Shown here one piece after another: positions 50,575-60,542 of a stretch of 64,000 bases of DNA. The notes under the pieces were generated by a model. That model was not told the DNA's origin. It was given only the letters and a program-made list of their open reading frames with translations, and ran no database searches. The DNA is from Spongiivirga sp046524175. GTDB taxonomy: Bacteria; Bacteroidota; Bacteroidia; Flavobacteriales; Flavobacteriaceae. The position numbers were made by a program, and so were the translations under genes. The stretch is taken from contig NZ_JBEFZF010000006.1 of assembly GCF_046524175.1 (NCBI RefSeq), positions 124,001-188,000 on the forward strand. Direction: 5' to 3'. Every line of letters starts with the position of its first letter. Positions within the stretch are counted from its first letter, which is position 1.

Positions 50575-53097
50575 TCAAAAGTAGAATCCGATACCGCCAG
50601 TTACACTTATACTTCTAGCATCAACATTATCAAAATAGTTACCTCTAAAATTCACGTCAATACGAAGCAGCTTAAAAATATTGCCTATCCCCACTGAATA
50701 TTCCCAATATATTTTGTCATCAGGCGCTATTGCATCTGGATTTAACATCAGAGTATTAAAAGCTGGTTGATTTAAGGCTACATTTTCATCAGAAATAGAC
50801 CCCCATGCACCTCGAATACCAATGATTTCCCGAAGGTTTAACTTTCTTAGAAATGGAATTCTCGAAAATAGTCGGCCATTAAAGTTATGCTCTAAATGCA
50901 CAGTGGTGTATGTGTCCGTAATAAACTCATAAAAATTGAGGGTAGGAAAGGTATTAAAAACCGAAAAATACGATTGATTACCCGGGATAACCGACAACAA
51001 ACCGAGAGGGACCTCTCCAAATGTCTTTCCAGCTTCCATTGTAAACCAAGTTCTACCAAAACCACCAATTAACAGGGGTTGCCGATAAAATAGTTGTAAT
51101 CGTTCATAATCAAAATCAGAATCTAATAATGACCGATCTCCCTTCGCATAGTTAATAAATACTGTCGGATAGTCATCATCTGAAATTCGACGTTCTACCC
51201 CATAACCTATGTTTACCCTTCCTGGCGTATAGGTCAATGACGCGGTGAGCTCTCCCTGATTAATTTCTGAAGAAATTCCGCCTGGTTCAGAAGGATCTAA
51301 ATAATCAAGACTAAAAGTTTGTGGTGAAGCTGATTTTAGTTTTCTATATGAGCCTCCAAACTGCACCTGAAAGTTCTTCCAAGGCTCGAAATCAACCTGA
51401 ACCCTTGTTAAATTGATATTGGTCAACCTGCTATTATCTCCTTGGGCGAAGAGTGCTGATGATCCAAAACTTCGTCCCAAAACGTCAGTCGTCGGGGTTA
51501 AGTTTAACGCTGTTTGTTCTATGTCTCTCCGTGTACCAGCCGATATGGTTAATCGTGTTTTTCGGTCCAGCAACCACTTAGCCGAAATTCCGTATTTAAA
51601 TTTATCATCTTTAAAACCGTAGGCTCCAAAACCTTCAATTCGCCATGGATCATTAGGGCCAAAATAGGTGCGTCCACCTCCGCGAATTCGAATACCCTCT
51701 ACATCGTTAAATCCGAAACTGGAAAATATGGGTCCGTAATCAAAATTTAACTTATCAAATTCAATATAACCAGAAGCTAAAATGGAACCTATATTATACA
51801 AGTTTTTGAACTTTCGTACTGTTTTTAGGGTGTCGAGCATCTTGTAAACACCACGCTCATCCTTATTCAATTCTTCTAGACGCTTATTCTCCCAAAAAGC
51901 GTCATCACGATTATAAACTGTCTCATTATATGGGTCGATCTGCGCTTCGTAAAACTTTTTAGGCTTTTTAATATCAAACTTATACTGGTCATATAACGTG
52001 GTTCGCTTACCATACACCCCACGTGATTTTTCTTTTTTATTCAAAACAAAATCCGAAAGAATGTAATCTCGTTTTATCAAAAAAACAGAATCATTCAGTA
52101 CATCGAATTCCTGTTCGATATACAGTTCTTTCACCCAATTAATATTAGCACTTTTAGTGGCTTGCATATTAATTTCTTTTATAGCGTAAGTAGAATCATT
52201 CACCCAAAAATCACCTTTAAAAGTCAATTCGTTTTTACGCCTAGGGTAATACGTAATGTTGTAGCACCATTTGTTATCAATAAAAGCACTATCAGATAAC
52301 ACATAATTATACGTGTCAATTCCTGTACGTGAAATGGGACTCGTAAAACTCTTGTCGAATATTTTAATGTAATTATTGTATACATCGTATTCATTGTAAA
52401 GATCTTTAATGAATCCGATGATTACCTGATTATTACTAAAGCCGGAGTTTTTATTACCTATAAGATTTTCCTTCTCCTTGTTAATGGTATTATCGCCATA
52501 CACTTCACTAGCTGCTTCGTTAATAAAAATGGGCAGGTATGTTTTTCCCGTAATTCTTGAGGTATCTACTTGCTGAAATATGAATTCCATCCCCTTAAAC
52601 AGCTTACTTTTTATGACGCTACTGTCAATAGTATTTAGATCGAATTCGACCTTTTCATATTTGTTGTATTGATACTGGTCAAATTGCCGAAGTCCGTTGA
52701 GTCGTTTTCGCTTCCAAATTTTACGAAGTATATCAATAGCGGGATTATTTTTTTTAGATTGTTTTCCACTATAAACAACCACCTCCTTTAGTTGTTCACC
52801 TCCAGCAGTAAGCGTAATCTTTAAGTCGTAATTTACCTTTTTAACAAGCGGAAGTTCTACGGTATCGAAGCCGATAAAAGAAATGACCAGGGTATCATAG
52901 GTTGTATCAGATTCTAGATAAAACCGACCATCTTCATTACTCGTTGTACCCTCAGTAGACCCTTTAAACAAAATATTGGCAAAAGGCACTGGCTCATTGA
53001 ATTCATCAAACACATATCCACTTACTTTAGTTTGAGACCAAAGAATGGTGGTGCTAAATAAAATGAATAAGTAGGTTATTATGTTTTTAAATTGCAT
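50575..53097 (-). CDS. DUF5686 outer membrane protein with carboxypeptidase-regulatory domain
   Basis: 840 residues: signal peptide (1-21), a carboxypeptidase-regulatory-like sandwich (about 23-105, KVSGYVFDEFNEPVPFANIL), a middle DUF5686 part (FDQYQYNKYEKVEFDLN onwards) and a barrel-like C-terminal half ending in GGIGFYF, with the terminal Phe of many outer membrane proteins. The family is abundant in Bacteroidota and uncharacterised; it lacks a plug domain, so it is not a TonB-dependent transporter. Monocistronic as far as can be seen. Confidence 0.85.
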   Translation of the reverse strand: MQFKNIITYLFILFSTTILWSQTKVSGYVFDEFNEPVPFANILFKGSTEGTTSNEDGRFYLESDTTYDTLVISFIGFDTVELPLVKKVNYDLKITLTAGGEQLKEVVVYSGKQSKKNNPAIDILRKIWKRKRLNGLRQFDQYQYNKYEKVEFDLNTIDSSVIKSKLFKGMEFIFQQVDTSRITGKTYLPIFINEAASEVYGDNTINKEKENLIGNKNSGFSNNQVIIGFIKDLYNEYDVYNNYIKIFDKSFTSPISRTGIDTYNYVLSDSAFIDNKWCYNITYYPRRKNELTFKGDFWVNDSTYAIKEINMQATKSANINWVKELYIEQEFDVLNDSVFLIKRDYILSDFVLNKKEKSRGVYGKRTTLYDQYKFDIKKPKKFYEAQIDPYNETVYNRDDAFWENKRLEELNKDERGVYKMLDTLKTVRKFKNLYNIGSILASGYIEFDKLNFDYGPIFSSFGFNDVEGIRIRGGGRTYFGPNDPWRIEGFGAYGFKDDKFKYGISAKWLLDRKTRLTISAGTRRDIEQTALNLTPTTDVLGRSFGSSALFAQGDNSRLTNINLTRVQVDFEPWKNFQVQFGGSYRKLKSASPQTFSLDYLDPSEPGGISSEINQGELTASLTYTPGRVNIGYGVERRISDDDYPTVFINYAKGDRSLLDSDFDYERLQLFYRQPLLIGGFGRTWFTMEAGKTFGEVPLGLLSVIPGNQSYFSVFNTFPTLNFYEFITDTYTTVHLEHNFNGRLFSRIPFLRKLNLREIIGIRGAWGSISDENVALNQPAFNTLMLNPDAIAPDDKIYWEYSVGIGNIFKLLRIDVNFRGNYFDNVDARSISVTGGIGFYF

Positions 53098-53171
53098 TAA
53101 TTGGTTTTTGGTTTTGACAAAACATGAATCTTAGTCGGGTTAAATTAAGAAACATACATGGCCTTTAAAGC

Positions 53172-53206
53172 AAAAAACTTCATCAACAACAATGCCAATG
53201 AAGTTT
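53172..53206 (-). terminator. intrinsic terminator after the E1 beta gene
   Basis: AAACTTCAT (53175-53183) and ATGAAGTTT (53198-53206), a perfect 9-bp stem; the A-run at 53172-53177 supplies T's on the minus strand. 25 nt past the stop. Confidence 0.8.
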
Positions 53207-53230
53207 ATAAATATAACGAGTCTTCTTTTA

Positions 53231-54208
53231 TTATTGATACATAACCTTTTTTACTGCCTTGATTACGTCATCTTTATTAGGCAACCATTCGGCTAATAAG
53301 GTTGGTGAATACGGTGCAGGGGTATCGGCAGTATTTATCTTTTCTACTGGCGCATCTAAATAATCAAAAGCTTGTGACTGCACCTGATAGGTAATTTCAG
53401 TAGCTACATTACCAAAAGGCCAAGCCTCTTCAAGAATTACCAAACGATTTGTTTTTTTAACTGAATCAAGAATTGTTTTATGATCCATTGGCCTTACGGT
53501 ACGCAAGTCGATAACTTCACAACTAATCCCCTCTTTTTCTAACTCGTCAGCGGCTTTGTAAGCCTCCTTGATGATTTTACCAAATGAAACTATAGTTACG
53601 TCTTTACCTTCTCTTTTTATTTCTGCTTTGCCAATTGGTAATACATACTCTTCTTCAGGCACCTCGCCCTTATCACCATACATTTGTTCAGACTCCATAA
53701 AAATAACTGGATCGTCATCACGTATAGCAGCTTTTAATAGTCCTTTAGCGTCGTAAGGGTTAGAAGGAACAATTACTTTTAGACCTGGCGTATTTGCAAA
53801 CCAGTTTTCAAAAGCCTGAGAGTGCGTTGCCGCTAACTGCCCTGCAGAAGCGGTTGGCCCTCTAAAAACAATGGGGCATGGAAACTGACCTCCTGACATT
53901 TGACGAATCTTTGCGGCGTTGTTAATTATCTGGTCTATCCCAACCAAACAAAAGTTAAAGGTCATATATTCGACAATAGGTCGACAGCCAGTCATAGTCG
54001 ACCCTACAGCTACGCCTGCGAAACCAAGCTCTGCAATAGGTGTGTCGATAACGCGCTTTTCGCCAAATTCATCTAACATACCCTTTGATGCCTTATAAGC
54101 ACCATTATATTCGGCAACTTCCTCACCCATTAAATAAATACGCTCATCCTTGCGCATTTCTTCACTCATTGCCTCGGCGATCGCCTCTCTAAATTGTATT
54201 GTTCTCAT
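53231..54208 (-). CDS. pdhB: pyruvate dehydrogenase E1 component, beta subunit
   Basis: 325 residues; the transketolase pyrimidine and C-terminal domains of the E1 beta subunit (REAIAEAMSEEMRKDERIYLMG style opening, FRGPTASAGQLAATHSQAFE, EAWPFGNVATEI). With E1 alpha it decarboxylates pyruvate using thiamine diphosphate. The E1 alpha and E2 genes are not here, so the complex is encoded at two or more loci; branched-chain oxoacid specificity is less likely but not excluded. Divergent from the ETF genes. Confidence 0.9.
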   Translation of the reverse strand: MRTIQFREAIAEAMSEEMRKDERIYLMGEEVAEYNGAYKASKGMLDEFGEKRVIDTPIAELGFAGVAVGSTMTGCRPIVEYMTFNFCLVGIDQIINNAAKIRQMSGGQFPCPIVFRGPTASAGQLAATHSQAFENWFANTPGLKVIVPSNPYDAKGLLKAAIRDDDPVIFMESEQMYGDKGEVPEEEYVLPIGKAEIKREGKDVTIVSFGKIIKEAYKAADELEKEGISCEVIDLRTVRPMDHKTILDSVKKTNRLVILEEAWPFGNVATEITYQVQSQAFDYLDAPVEKINTADTPAPYSPTLLAEWLPNKDDVIKAVKKVMYQ

Positions 54209-54378
54209 ACAGTATTCTCAAAGATTAGTCGGTGTAAAAACGAAGAGCAAAAATAATAATTAAAGAAACAAAAAATGAACAGAAATAATTTAAAAAAATA
54301 TTATGCATGCATAGTATTTTAGTAAAGAAATTCGTAATTTGCACCCTCAAAAATTGTCAATTTAATAAAAAGAACATA

Positions 54379-55125
54379 ATGAAAATACTAGTTTGTATTA
54401 GCCATGTTCCTGATACTACTTCCAAAATCAATTTTACTGATGGCGATACCAAATTTGACACAAATGGTGTTCAATTTGTGATAAACCCAAATGATGAATT
54501 TGGATTGACCAGAGCAATGTGGTTCAAAGAAAAACAAGGTGCATCTGTAGATGTTGTTAATGTAGGCGGTGCCGAAACCGAACCTACGCTTCGAAAAGCG
54601 CTAGCAATTGGAGCAGATAACGCCATACGTGTAAATGCCGAAGCTACTGATGGCGTATTTGTTGCAAAACAGTTGGCAAAAGTTGTGCAAGATGGCGGCT
54701 ACGATTTAGTCATTGCTGGTCGTGAATCTATTGATTACAACGGTGGAATGGTACCAGGTATGTTAGCTGAACTTGTTGGTGCAAACTTTGTGAATACGTG
54801 TATTGGTTTAGACATAGAAGGAACCAGTGCAACTGCAACTCGTGAGATTGATGGAGGTAAGGAAACCTCAACTACGTCGTTACCACTTGTAATTGGTGGG
54901 CAAAAAGGATTGGTAGAAGAAAGTGATCTTCGCATACCCAATATGAGAGGAATCATGATGGCACGCAAAAAACCTTTAAATGTGGTTGAAGCCGCTGATG
55001 CAGGCGCAGCTTCTCAAGCTACTAAATTTGAAAAACCCGCTCCTAAAGGTGCTGTTAAATTAGTTGATGCAGGCAATATAGACGAGTTAGTTAACCTATT
55101 ACATACCGAAGCAAAGGTTATATAA
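54379..55125 (+). CDS. etfB: electron transfer flavoprotein, beta subunit
   Basis: 248 residues from MKILVCISHVPDTTSK; the frame runs 24 codons further upstream but this is the family start. Passes electrons from acyl-CoA dehydrogenases to ETF-quinone oxidoreductase. It has the AMP-site region and the ESIDYNGGMVPGMLAE and SLPLVIGGQKGL segments. The first of two ETF genes, 16 nt before etfA. Confidence 0.93.
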   Translation: MKILVCISHVPDTTSKINFTDGDTKFDTNGVQFVINPNDEFGLTRAMWFKEKQGASVDVVNVGGAETEPTLRKALAIGADNAIRVNAEATDGVFVAKQLAKVVQDGGYDLVIAGRESIDYNGGMVPGMLAELVGANFVNTCIGLDIEGTSATATREIDGGKETSTTSLPLVIGGQKGLVEESDLRIPNMRGIMMARKKPLNVVEAADAGAASQATKFEKPAPKGAVKLVDAGNIDELVNLLHTEAKVI

Positions 55126-55141
55126 TACAACAAAGAAAAAT

Positions 55142-56110
55142 ATGTCAGTTTTAGTATATACAGAAACAGAAAACGGTGCTTTCAAAAAATCAGCTTTTGA
55201 GGTTGCTTCTTATGCAAAAGCAGTAGCCAATATGTTGGGCACTACAGTTACAGCTGTTGCATTTAACGCAAATAATACATCGGATCTTGCCGCTTACGGT
55301 ATGGATAAAGTATTACATGTAAAAAATGATCAACTAGCCAATTTCAATGCAAAAGCATATGCAAGTGTTTTAAAACAAGCCGCTGAAAAAGAAAGTGCAA
55401 AAATCGTTGTTATTAGCTCGAGTGCAGACAGTAAGTATTTGGCAGGGCTATTATCGATAGGATTGAATGCCGGATACGCTTCAAATGTGGTTGCAGCCCC
55501 TGAAAGTGCTAGTCCCTTTGTTGTAAAAAGAACCGCATTTACCAATAAAGCCTTCAGTTTTACTGAGATTAATACCGATGTAAAAGTAGTAGGGCTTTCT
55601 AAAAATGCATATGGTTTAGTCGAAGCCAATGGTACTGCTGCCGAAGAATCTTTTGAACCTTCATTGGGAGATGCAGATTTTGGTGTTAAAATCACATCGG
55701 TTGATAAAGCAACTGATAAGGTAACTATTGCAGATGCTGAAATCGTTGTATCAGCTGGCCGTGGAATGAAAGGACCAGAAAATTGGGGAATGATTGAAGA
55801 ATTGGCTGATGTACTAGGTGCCGCAACCGCTTGCTCAAAACCCGTTTCTGATATGGGTTGGAGACCTCATGGTGAACACGTGGGTCAAACAGGAAAACCT
55901 GTTGCATCTAATCTTTACATTGCCATAGGTATTTCAGGAGCTATTCAACATTTGGCGGGAATCAACTCTTCAAAAGTTAAAGTGGTTATCAATAGCGATG
56001 CCGAAGCACCTTTCTTTAAGGCTGCTGACTATGGTGTTGTTGGCGATGCCTTTGAAGTGGTACCTTCTCTAATTGAAAAATTAAAACAATTTAAAGCGCA
56101 AAACGCATAA
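55142..56110 (+). CDS. etfA: electron transfer flavoprotein, alpha subunit
   Basis: 322 residues. The FAD-binding C-terminal domain is clear: VVSAGRGMKGPENWGMIEEL, then SKPVSDMGWRPHGEHVGQTG and IAIGISGAIQHLAGI. It binds the FAD that shuttles electrons in beta-oxidation and amino acid catabolism. Followed by a strong terminator. Confidence 0.95.
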   Translation: MSVLVYTETENGAFKKSAFEVASYAKAVANMLGTTVTAVAFNANNTSDLAAYGMDKVLHVKNDQLANFNAKAYASVLKQAAEKESAKIVVISSSADSKYLAGLLSIGLNAGYASNVVAAPESASPFVVKRTAFTNKAFSFTEINTDVKVVGLSKNAYGLVEANGTAAEESFEPSLGDADFGVKITSVDKATDKVTIADAEIVVSAGRGMKGPENWGMIEELADVLGAATACSKPVSDMGWRPHGEHVGQTGKPVASNLYIAIGISGAIQHLAGINSSKVKVVINSDAEAPFFKAADYGVVGDAFEVVPSLIEKLKQFKAQNA

Positions 56111-56134
56111 ATTTGCTAACTTGTGCCGGTAAAT

Positions 56135-56183
56135 GGGGCTTGCAAAATTTGGGATTCCCCCTAATTTTGTCGGCCCTTTTTTT
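56135..56183 (+). terminator. intrinsic terminator after etfA
   Basis: GGGC (56136-56139) with GCCC (56173-56176), inner CAAAATT/AATTTTG and GGG/CCC, then T7. The long imperfect stem lies 25 nt past the stop and just before the next gene. Confidence 0.8.
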
Positions 56184-56190
56184 ATGCTAA

Positions 56191-56808
56191 ATGAGTCTAG
56201 TAAAACTGAACATAAAAGGAATTTCCTATAGCCAGACCCAAAATGGGGCGTATGCATTGATTTTAAGTGAGGTCGATGGCGAACGAAAACTTCCTATCGT
56301 CATAGGTGCATTTGAAGCTCAATCGATTGCTATAGCACTTGAAAAAGAAATTAAACCCCCAAGGCCACTAACACACGATCTGTTTAAAAGCTTTTCCGAT
56401 CGATTTAAGATTAAGATAAAGCAGGTCATTATTCATAAGTTAGTAGACGGTGTTTTTTACTCCAGTATTATTTGCGAAAATGAGCAAGCCGAAGAGATTA
56501 TTGATGCAAGAACATCAGATGCTATTGCTTTAGCCCTGCGATTTAATGCTCCTATTTTTACCTACAAAACCATTCTTGATAAAGCAGGTATTTACTTAAA
56601 AGCAAATCCTAAAAAGGAAGATGAAGAGGAAGCTGATGAAGCACTTGTTGCCGACGAAGTTTTTTCAGAAAGTGCTCAAGAGGTAACCGATTACAAAAAA
56701 TTGTCTCTTCAAGAACTTTATAATAGTTTAGATAATGCAGTGGCCAACGAAGACTATGAAAAGGCCGCTAGCATACGGGATGAAATCTCACGCCGAGAAC
56801 AAAACTAA
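56191..56808 (+). CDS. bifunctional nuclease (DUF151) family protein with UvrB/UvrC motif
   Basis: 205 residues. The N-terminal 135 are a BFN/DUF151 domain (LPIVIGAFEAQSIAIALEKE, ARTSDAIALALRFNAPIF). An acidic linker follows, then a UvrB/UvrC-type helical hairpin (LQELYNSLDNAVANEDYEKA, then ASIRDEISRRE). DUF151 proteins of plants have RNase and DNase activity; bacterial roles are unclear. It starts 8 nt after the etf terminator T-run and 10 nt before the nucleoside transporter gene, with which it likely forms an operon. Confidence 0.9.
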   Translation: MSLVKLNIKGISYSQTQNGAYALILSEVDGERKLPIVIGAFEAQSIAIALEKEIKPPRPLTHDLFKSFSDRFKIKIKQVIIHKLVDGVFYSSIICENEQAEEIIDARTSDAIALALRFNAPIFTYKTILDKAGIYLKANPKKEDEEEADEALVADEVFSESAQEVTDYKKLSLQELYNSLDNAVANEDYEKAASIRDEISRREQN

Positions 56809-56818
56809 CTCCTTTTAA

Positions 56819-58576
56819 ATGATCAAAAAAATACTATCCACTGTATTGGTGTTATGCGGACTTGCATTAACCACTGCGCAGGAATTAGACAAAAAATGGA
56901 CCTTCACTGCCATTGAAAATGAACAAGAAGGATCTTCCATAACGATCAATCCTGAAACTGATTTTTTAACATTTGAAAAAGGTGATTTTAGCTATGAACT
57001 GCAGGCTAAGAACAATTTAAAAGCTTCAGGTAATTACATACATCAAAATAAATTACTGCTATTTTACTACGAACAACCAACTGATACCGTTCGCACCTAT
57101 AAGATTACACAGTTCACTGATTCTACTTTAATTTTTAAAGAAGGAGGAACCGTCTACAAGTTTACCGCCGAAAAAAATAAAGAAAAAACTATCTCCTCAT
57201 CGGTTGCGGATTCTCAAGGAATGATACCAAGTCAGGGATTTACTACGAACAGTTTACTTAGAGGGATACTCGGTATGTTTGTTTTAGTTGTCATTTCATT
57301 TTTATTAAGTAGCAATCGCAAGGCAATTAATTGGAAAACTGTCGGACTTGGGTTGGGGTTTCAGCTATTGATTGCCATCGGCGTGCTGCGTGTCCCATTT
57401 ATTCAAGGGGCATTTGAATTTGTTGGAGGCATTTTTATTCAAGTATTAGAATTTACGCGAGCAGGTAGCACATTTTTGTTCGAAGGACTAATGGATGTAA
57501 GTACCTTCGGCTTTATTTTTGCCTTTCAAGTACTCCCCACAATTTTATTCTTTTCCGCCCTAACTTCCGTACTGTTCTATCTAGGAATCATTCAGAAGGT
57601 GGTAAAAGCTATGGCTTGGATACTCACCAAAGTGTTGCACATTTCCGGCATGGAAAGTCTTTCCGTCGCTGGAAACATTTTTTTAGGACAAACAGAAGCT
57701 CCTTTATTAATAAAGGCATATTTAGAAAAAATGAATCGGTCTGAAATCCTACTGGTTATGATCGGTGGTATGGCTACTGTAGCAGGGGCTGTTTTAGCTG
57801 CCTATATCGGATTTTTAGGCGGAGATGACCCTGTACTGCAACTTACGTTCGCAAAGCATTTGTTAGCTGCCTCGGTTATGGCAGCACCAGGTGCGATTGT
57901 GATTTCTAAAATTTTATATCCGCAAACAGAACCTATTAATAATGACATTAAAGTATCTCAGGAAAAGATAGGGTCCAATATTTTGGATGCCATTGCAAAC
58001 GGCACTACTGAAGGTTTAAGACTAGCAGTAAATGTGGGTGCTATGCTTTTGGTTTTTGTTGCTTTTATTGCCATGATCAATGGTATTTTAGGGGGTATTG
58101 CCGGCTTTGATGGTATCACCATAGAAGCGCTCAATATCAATTGGCACTTCACCTCCTTAAATGAGATAATTGCGGCCAATACTCCTTATGATAAATTGTC
58201 CTTAGAATTTTTGTTGGGTTATATATTCGCTCCACTGATGTGGCTTATTGGAGTAGCTAAAGAAGACATGGCTTTAATGGGACAACTGTTAGGTATTAAG
58301 CTAGCAGCAAGCGAATTCATTGGTTATATTCAATTAGCTGAACTTAAAAATATTGGGAATGCTCTTCATTTAAACTATAACAAATCAGTGATCATGGCGA
58401 CCTATATGCTTTGTGGATTTGCGAATTTCGCTTCAATAGGAATACAGATTGGAGGCATTGGTTCGCTTGCTCCGGGTCAACGCAAGACGCTTTCTGAATT
58501 CGGTATAAAAGCCATGATTGGAGGCACAATTGCTTCGTTACTTTCTGCAACCATTGCGGGAATGATTATAGGATAG
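56819..58576 (+). CDS. concentrative nucleoside transporter (NupC/CNT) with extra N-terminal secreted domain
   Basis: 585 residues against about 400 for NupC. Residues 1-20 are a signal peptide, 21-125 a beta-rich lipocalin-like domain (KWTFTAIENEQEGSSITINP ... YKITQFTDSTLIFKEGG), then a linker and from about 146 the CNT transporter core with GQTEAPLLIKAYLEKMNRSE and the conserved GFANFASIGIQIGGIG. It imports nucleosides with Na+ or H+. The added domain would face the periplasm and could capture substrate or contact an outer membrane partner. Next to thyA and 11 kb from the nucleoside kinase. Confidence 0.88.
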   Translation: MIKKILSTVLVLCGLALTTAQELDKKWTFTAIENEQEGSSITINPETDFLTFEKGDFSYELQAKNNLKASGNYIHQNKLLLFYYEQPTDTVRTYKITQFTDSTLIFKEGGTVYKFTAEKNKEKTISSSVADSQGMIPSQGFTTNSLLRGILGMFVLVVISFLLSSNRKAINWKTVGLGLGFQLLIAIGVLRVPFIQGAFEFVGGIFIQVLEFTRAGSTFLFEGLMDVSTFGFIFAFQVLPTILFFSALTSVLFYLGIIQKVVKAMAWILTKVLHISGMESLSVAGNIFLGQTEAPLLIKAYLEKMNRSEILLVMIGGMATVAGAVLAAYIGFLGGDDPVLQLTFAKHLLAASVMAAPGAIVISKILYPQTEPINNDIKVSQEKIGSNILDAIANGTTEGLRLAVNVGAMLLVFVAFIAMINGILGGIAGFDGITIEALNINWHFTSLNEIIAANTPYDKLSLEFLLGYIFAPLMWLIGVAKEDMALMGQLLGIKLAASEFIGYIQLAELKNIGNALHLNYNKSVIMATYMLCGFANFASIGIQIGGIGSLAPGQRKTLSEFGIKAMIGGTIASLLSATIAGMIIG

Positions 58577-58640
58577 TCTGCAGTTCTCAGTCAACAGTTT
58601 TCAGTCTGATTCTTTATTCTAGCTTTAGTACCACAGCTAA

Positions 58641-58668
58641 CTCTGAACTCTGAACTCTGAACTCTGAA
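58641..58668. repeat. (CTCTGAA)x4 short tandem repeat
   Basis: Four perfect 7-bp units, with related CTCTGAA copies nearby (58682-58688) and the flanking CAGTTCTCAGTCAACAGTTT / TCAGTCT string. It lies about 95 bp before thyA, in an otherwise gene-free 185-bp gap. Confidence 0.8.
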
Positions 58669-58761
58669 CTAAAGTTAATAACCTCTGAATAAATCGCTCC
58701 TAAAAAAGCCTTTCTTTTTCTAGCATTTTAATACTTTGCCAATCATTAAATTCCATTTATA

Positions 58762-59586
58762 ATGAAGCAGTATCACGACTTAGTGAAACATGTGTTGGCA
58801 CATGGAAATGAAAAAGGAGACCGAACAGGAACAGGGACCAAGAGTGTTTTTGGTTATCAAATGCGATTTGACTTAAGTAAAGGTTTCCCTATGGTAACCA
58901 CTAAAAAGTTACACCTAAAGTCTATTATTTATGAGTTACTTTGGTTTTTAAAGGGTGACACCAATGTGAAGTATTTACAAGAAAATGGGGTTCGTATTTG
59001 GAATGAATGGGCAGATGAAAATGGTGATCTAGGTCCCGTTTATGGCTACCAATGGCGTAATTGGAACGGTGATGAAATTGATCAAATCAAAGAAGTTATT
59101 GAAACGCTTAAAAATAACCCCAATAGCCGACGTATGTTGGTTTCAGCGTGGAATCCCAGTGTATTACCCGACACATCAGTATCTTTTTCAGAGAATGTTG
59201 CCAATGGAAAAGCCGCCCTTCCGCCTTGTCACGCATTTTTTCAGTTTTATGTTGCAGATGGAAAGCTGTCGTGTCAATTATACCAACGTAGTGCTGATAT
59301 CTTTTTGGGTGTTCCATTCAACATTGCTTCGTATGCATTATTTGCGATGATGATGGCCCAGGTTTGCGGTTACCAGCCGGGTGATTTTATACACACGTTT
59401 GGTGACGCCCATATTTACAACAATCATATGGAACAACTAGAAACGCAGCTTAGTCGAGACCCAAGACCCCTTCCTAAGATGATCTTGAATCCTGAGGTAA
59501 AGAATATTTTTGATTTCACTTTTGAAGATTTTACACTGGTCGACTACAATCCACACCCTCATATTAAAGGGGTTGTTGCTGTTTAA
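58762..59586 (+). CDS. thyA: thymidylate synthase
   Basis: Methylates dUMP to dTMP with methylene-THF. 274 residues of the classical ThyA type: GDRTGTGTKSVFG near the start, GPVYGYQWRNW, the catalytic Cys in LPPCHAFFQFYV, and HTFGDAHIYNNHMEQ. About ten residues longer than the E. coli enzyme, owing to a short insert around PDTSVSFSENVANG. It is followed 6 nt later by the TonB-like gene. Confidence 0.97.
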   Translation: MKQYHDLVKHVLAHGNEKGDRTGTGTKSVFGYQMRFDLSKGFPMVTTKKLHLKSIIYELLWFLKGDTNVKYLQENGVRIWNEWADENGDLGPVYGYQWRNWNGDEIDQIKEVIETLKNNPNSRRMLVSAWNPSVLPDTSVSFSENVANGKAALPPCHAFFQFYVADGKLSCQLYQRSADIFLGVPFNIASYALFAMMMAQVCGYQPGDFIHTFGDAHIYNNHMEQLETQLSRDPRPLPKMILNPEVKNIFDFTFEDFTLVDYNPHPHIKGVVAV

Positions 59587-59592
59587 ACTGTT

Positions 59593-60459
59593 GTGATGGT
59601 CAAAAAATTAATAGCGCTGTTATTCTTTTTTGGTTGCATTTCAATATATGGGCAATCAGATGATGAAATTCCATATTTCCCGCTAGAGAAAATTGTTTTG
59701 GAAGAGTGTGCTGATCAAGAAAACAGCAACTGCTTAGTGAACTTGATTAAGGAAGAATCGGAAAAAGTACTGAAGAAATTCGATTTTAAAACACACTTTC
59801 CTGCACTCACAGTAAATGATACTATCAGATTATATTATCATCTAGAAATTCAGGACAAAAACAAACTAGTTGTTGAAGATTCACGGGGCAGTGCCTATAT
59901 ATATACAAAGAAATTCCAAACTAAAGAATACGAAACTGCCAATGAAATACTGGATGATAGCGTTAGTATAGTTTTATCAAAAATCCCAGCCATCAAAATA
60001 CTGAACAAAAAATCATTAAAGTATAATCCTCAACACCGGGTTTTATTGTTATATAAAGTTGATCCTTCAAATGAAAATAGAGTAGAACACATTGGAGATA
60101 AAATTCCTTATGAAGGCGCAGTCATTCAAAAAATCCCGATGTTCCCAGGTTGCAACGAATTCTTTCCTCAAGAAAAAGCTAAACGCTGTTTCAACCAAAA
60201 AATGCAAGAACACATTAGAATCCATTTCAAATATCCTAGAAAAGCACTCAGGAATGGAATTGATGGAAAGGTTTATGTCAATTTTTCGGTTAGTAAAGAG
60301 GGGGATGTTGAAAATATACGAATGCGAGGACCTCACCCTATTTTAGAAGAAGAGGCCAAACGTATCGTTCAATTACTTCCAAAGTTTGAAGCAGGGAAAT
60401 CGAATGGTAAGCCGATCAAGACACCATTTTCTATTCCTATTAACTTCCAACTTCAATAA
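59593..60459 (+). CDS. energy transducer TonB-like protein
   Basis: 288 residues. The C-terminal 85 are a TonB C-terminal domain (YPRKALRNGIDGKVYVNFSV ... IKTPFSIPINFQLQ), preceded by the common Bacteroidota linker IPMFPGCNE. The N-terminus looks like a cleavable signal peptide (KKLIALLFFFGCISIYGQ) and not a lasting TM anchor, and no Pro-rich spanner is present. It may therefore be a periplasmic TonB-domain protein. Partner unknown. Confidence 0.8.
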   Translation: MMVKKLIALLFFFGCISIYGQSDDEIPYFPLEKIVLEECADQENSNCLVNLIKEESEKVLKKFDFKTHFPALTVNDTIRLYYHLEIQDKNKLVVEDSRGSAYIYTKKFQTKEYETANEILDDSVSIVLSKIPAIKILNKKSLKYNPQHRVLLLYKVDPSNENRVEHIGDKIPYEGAVIQKIPMFPGCNEFFPQEKAKRCFNQKMQEHIRIHFKYPRKALRNGIDGKVYVNFSVSKEGDVENIRMRGPHPILEEEAKRIVQLLPKFEAGKSNGKPIKTPFSIPINFQLQ

Positions 60460-60542
60460 TTGAATTTAACACTCATTTAACTCGATCAAAATCACCCTTA
60501 TCTAAAAATTAGTAACTTGTAACATAAGCCAAAAATCAATTC

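Noticed and set aside
58641..58668. Short repeats as a CRISPR array
   Set aside because: The 7-bp units are contiguous without spacers and no cas gene is near.
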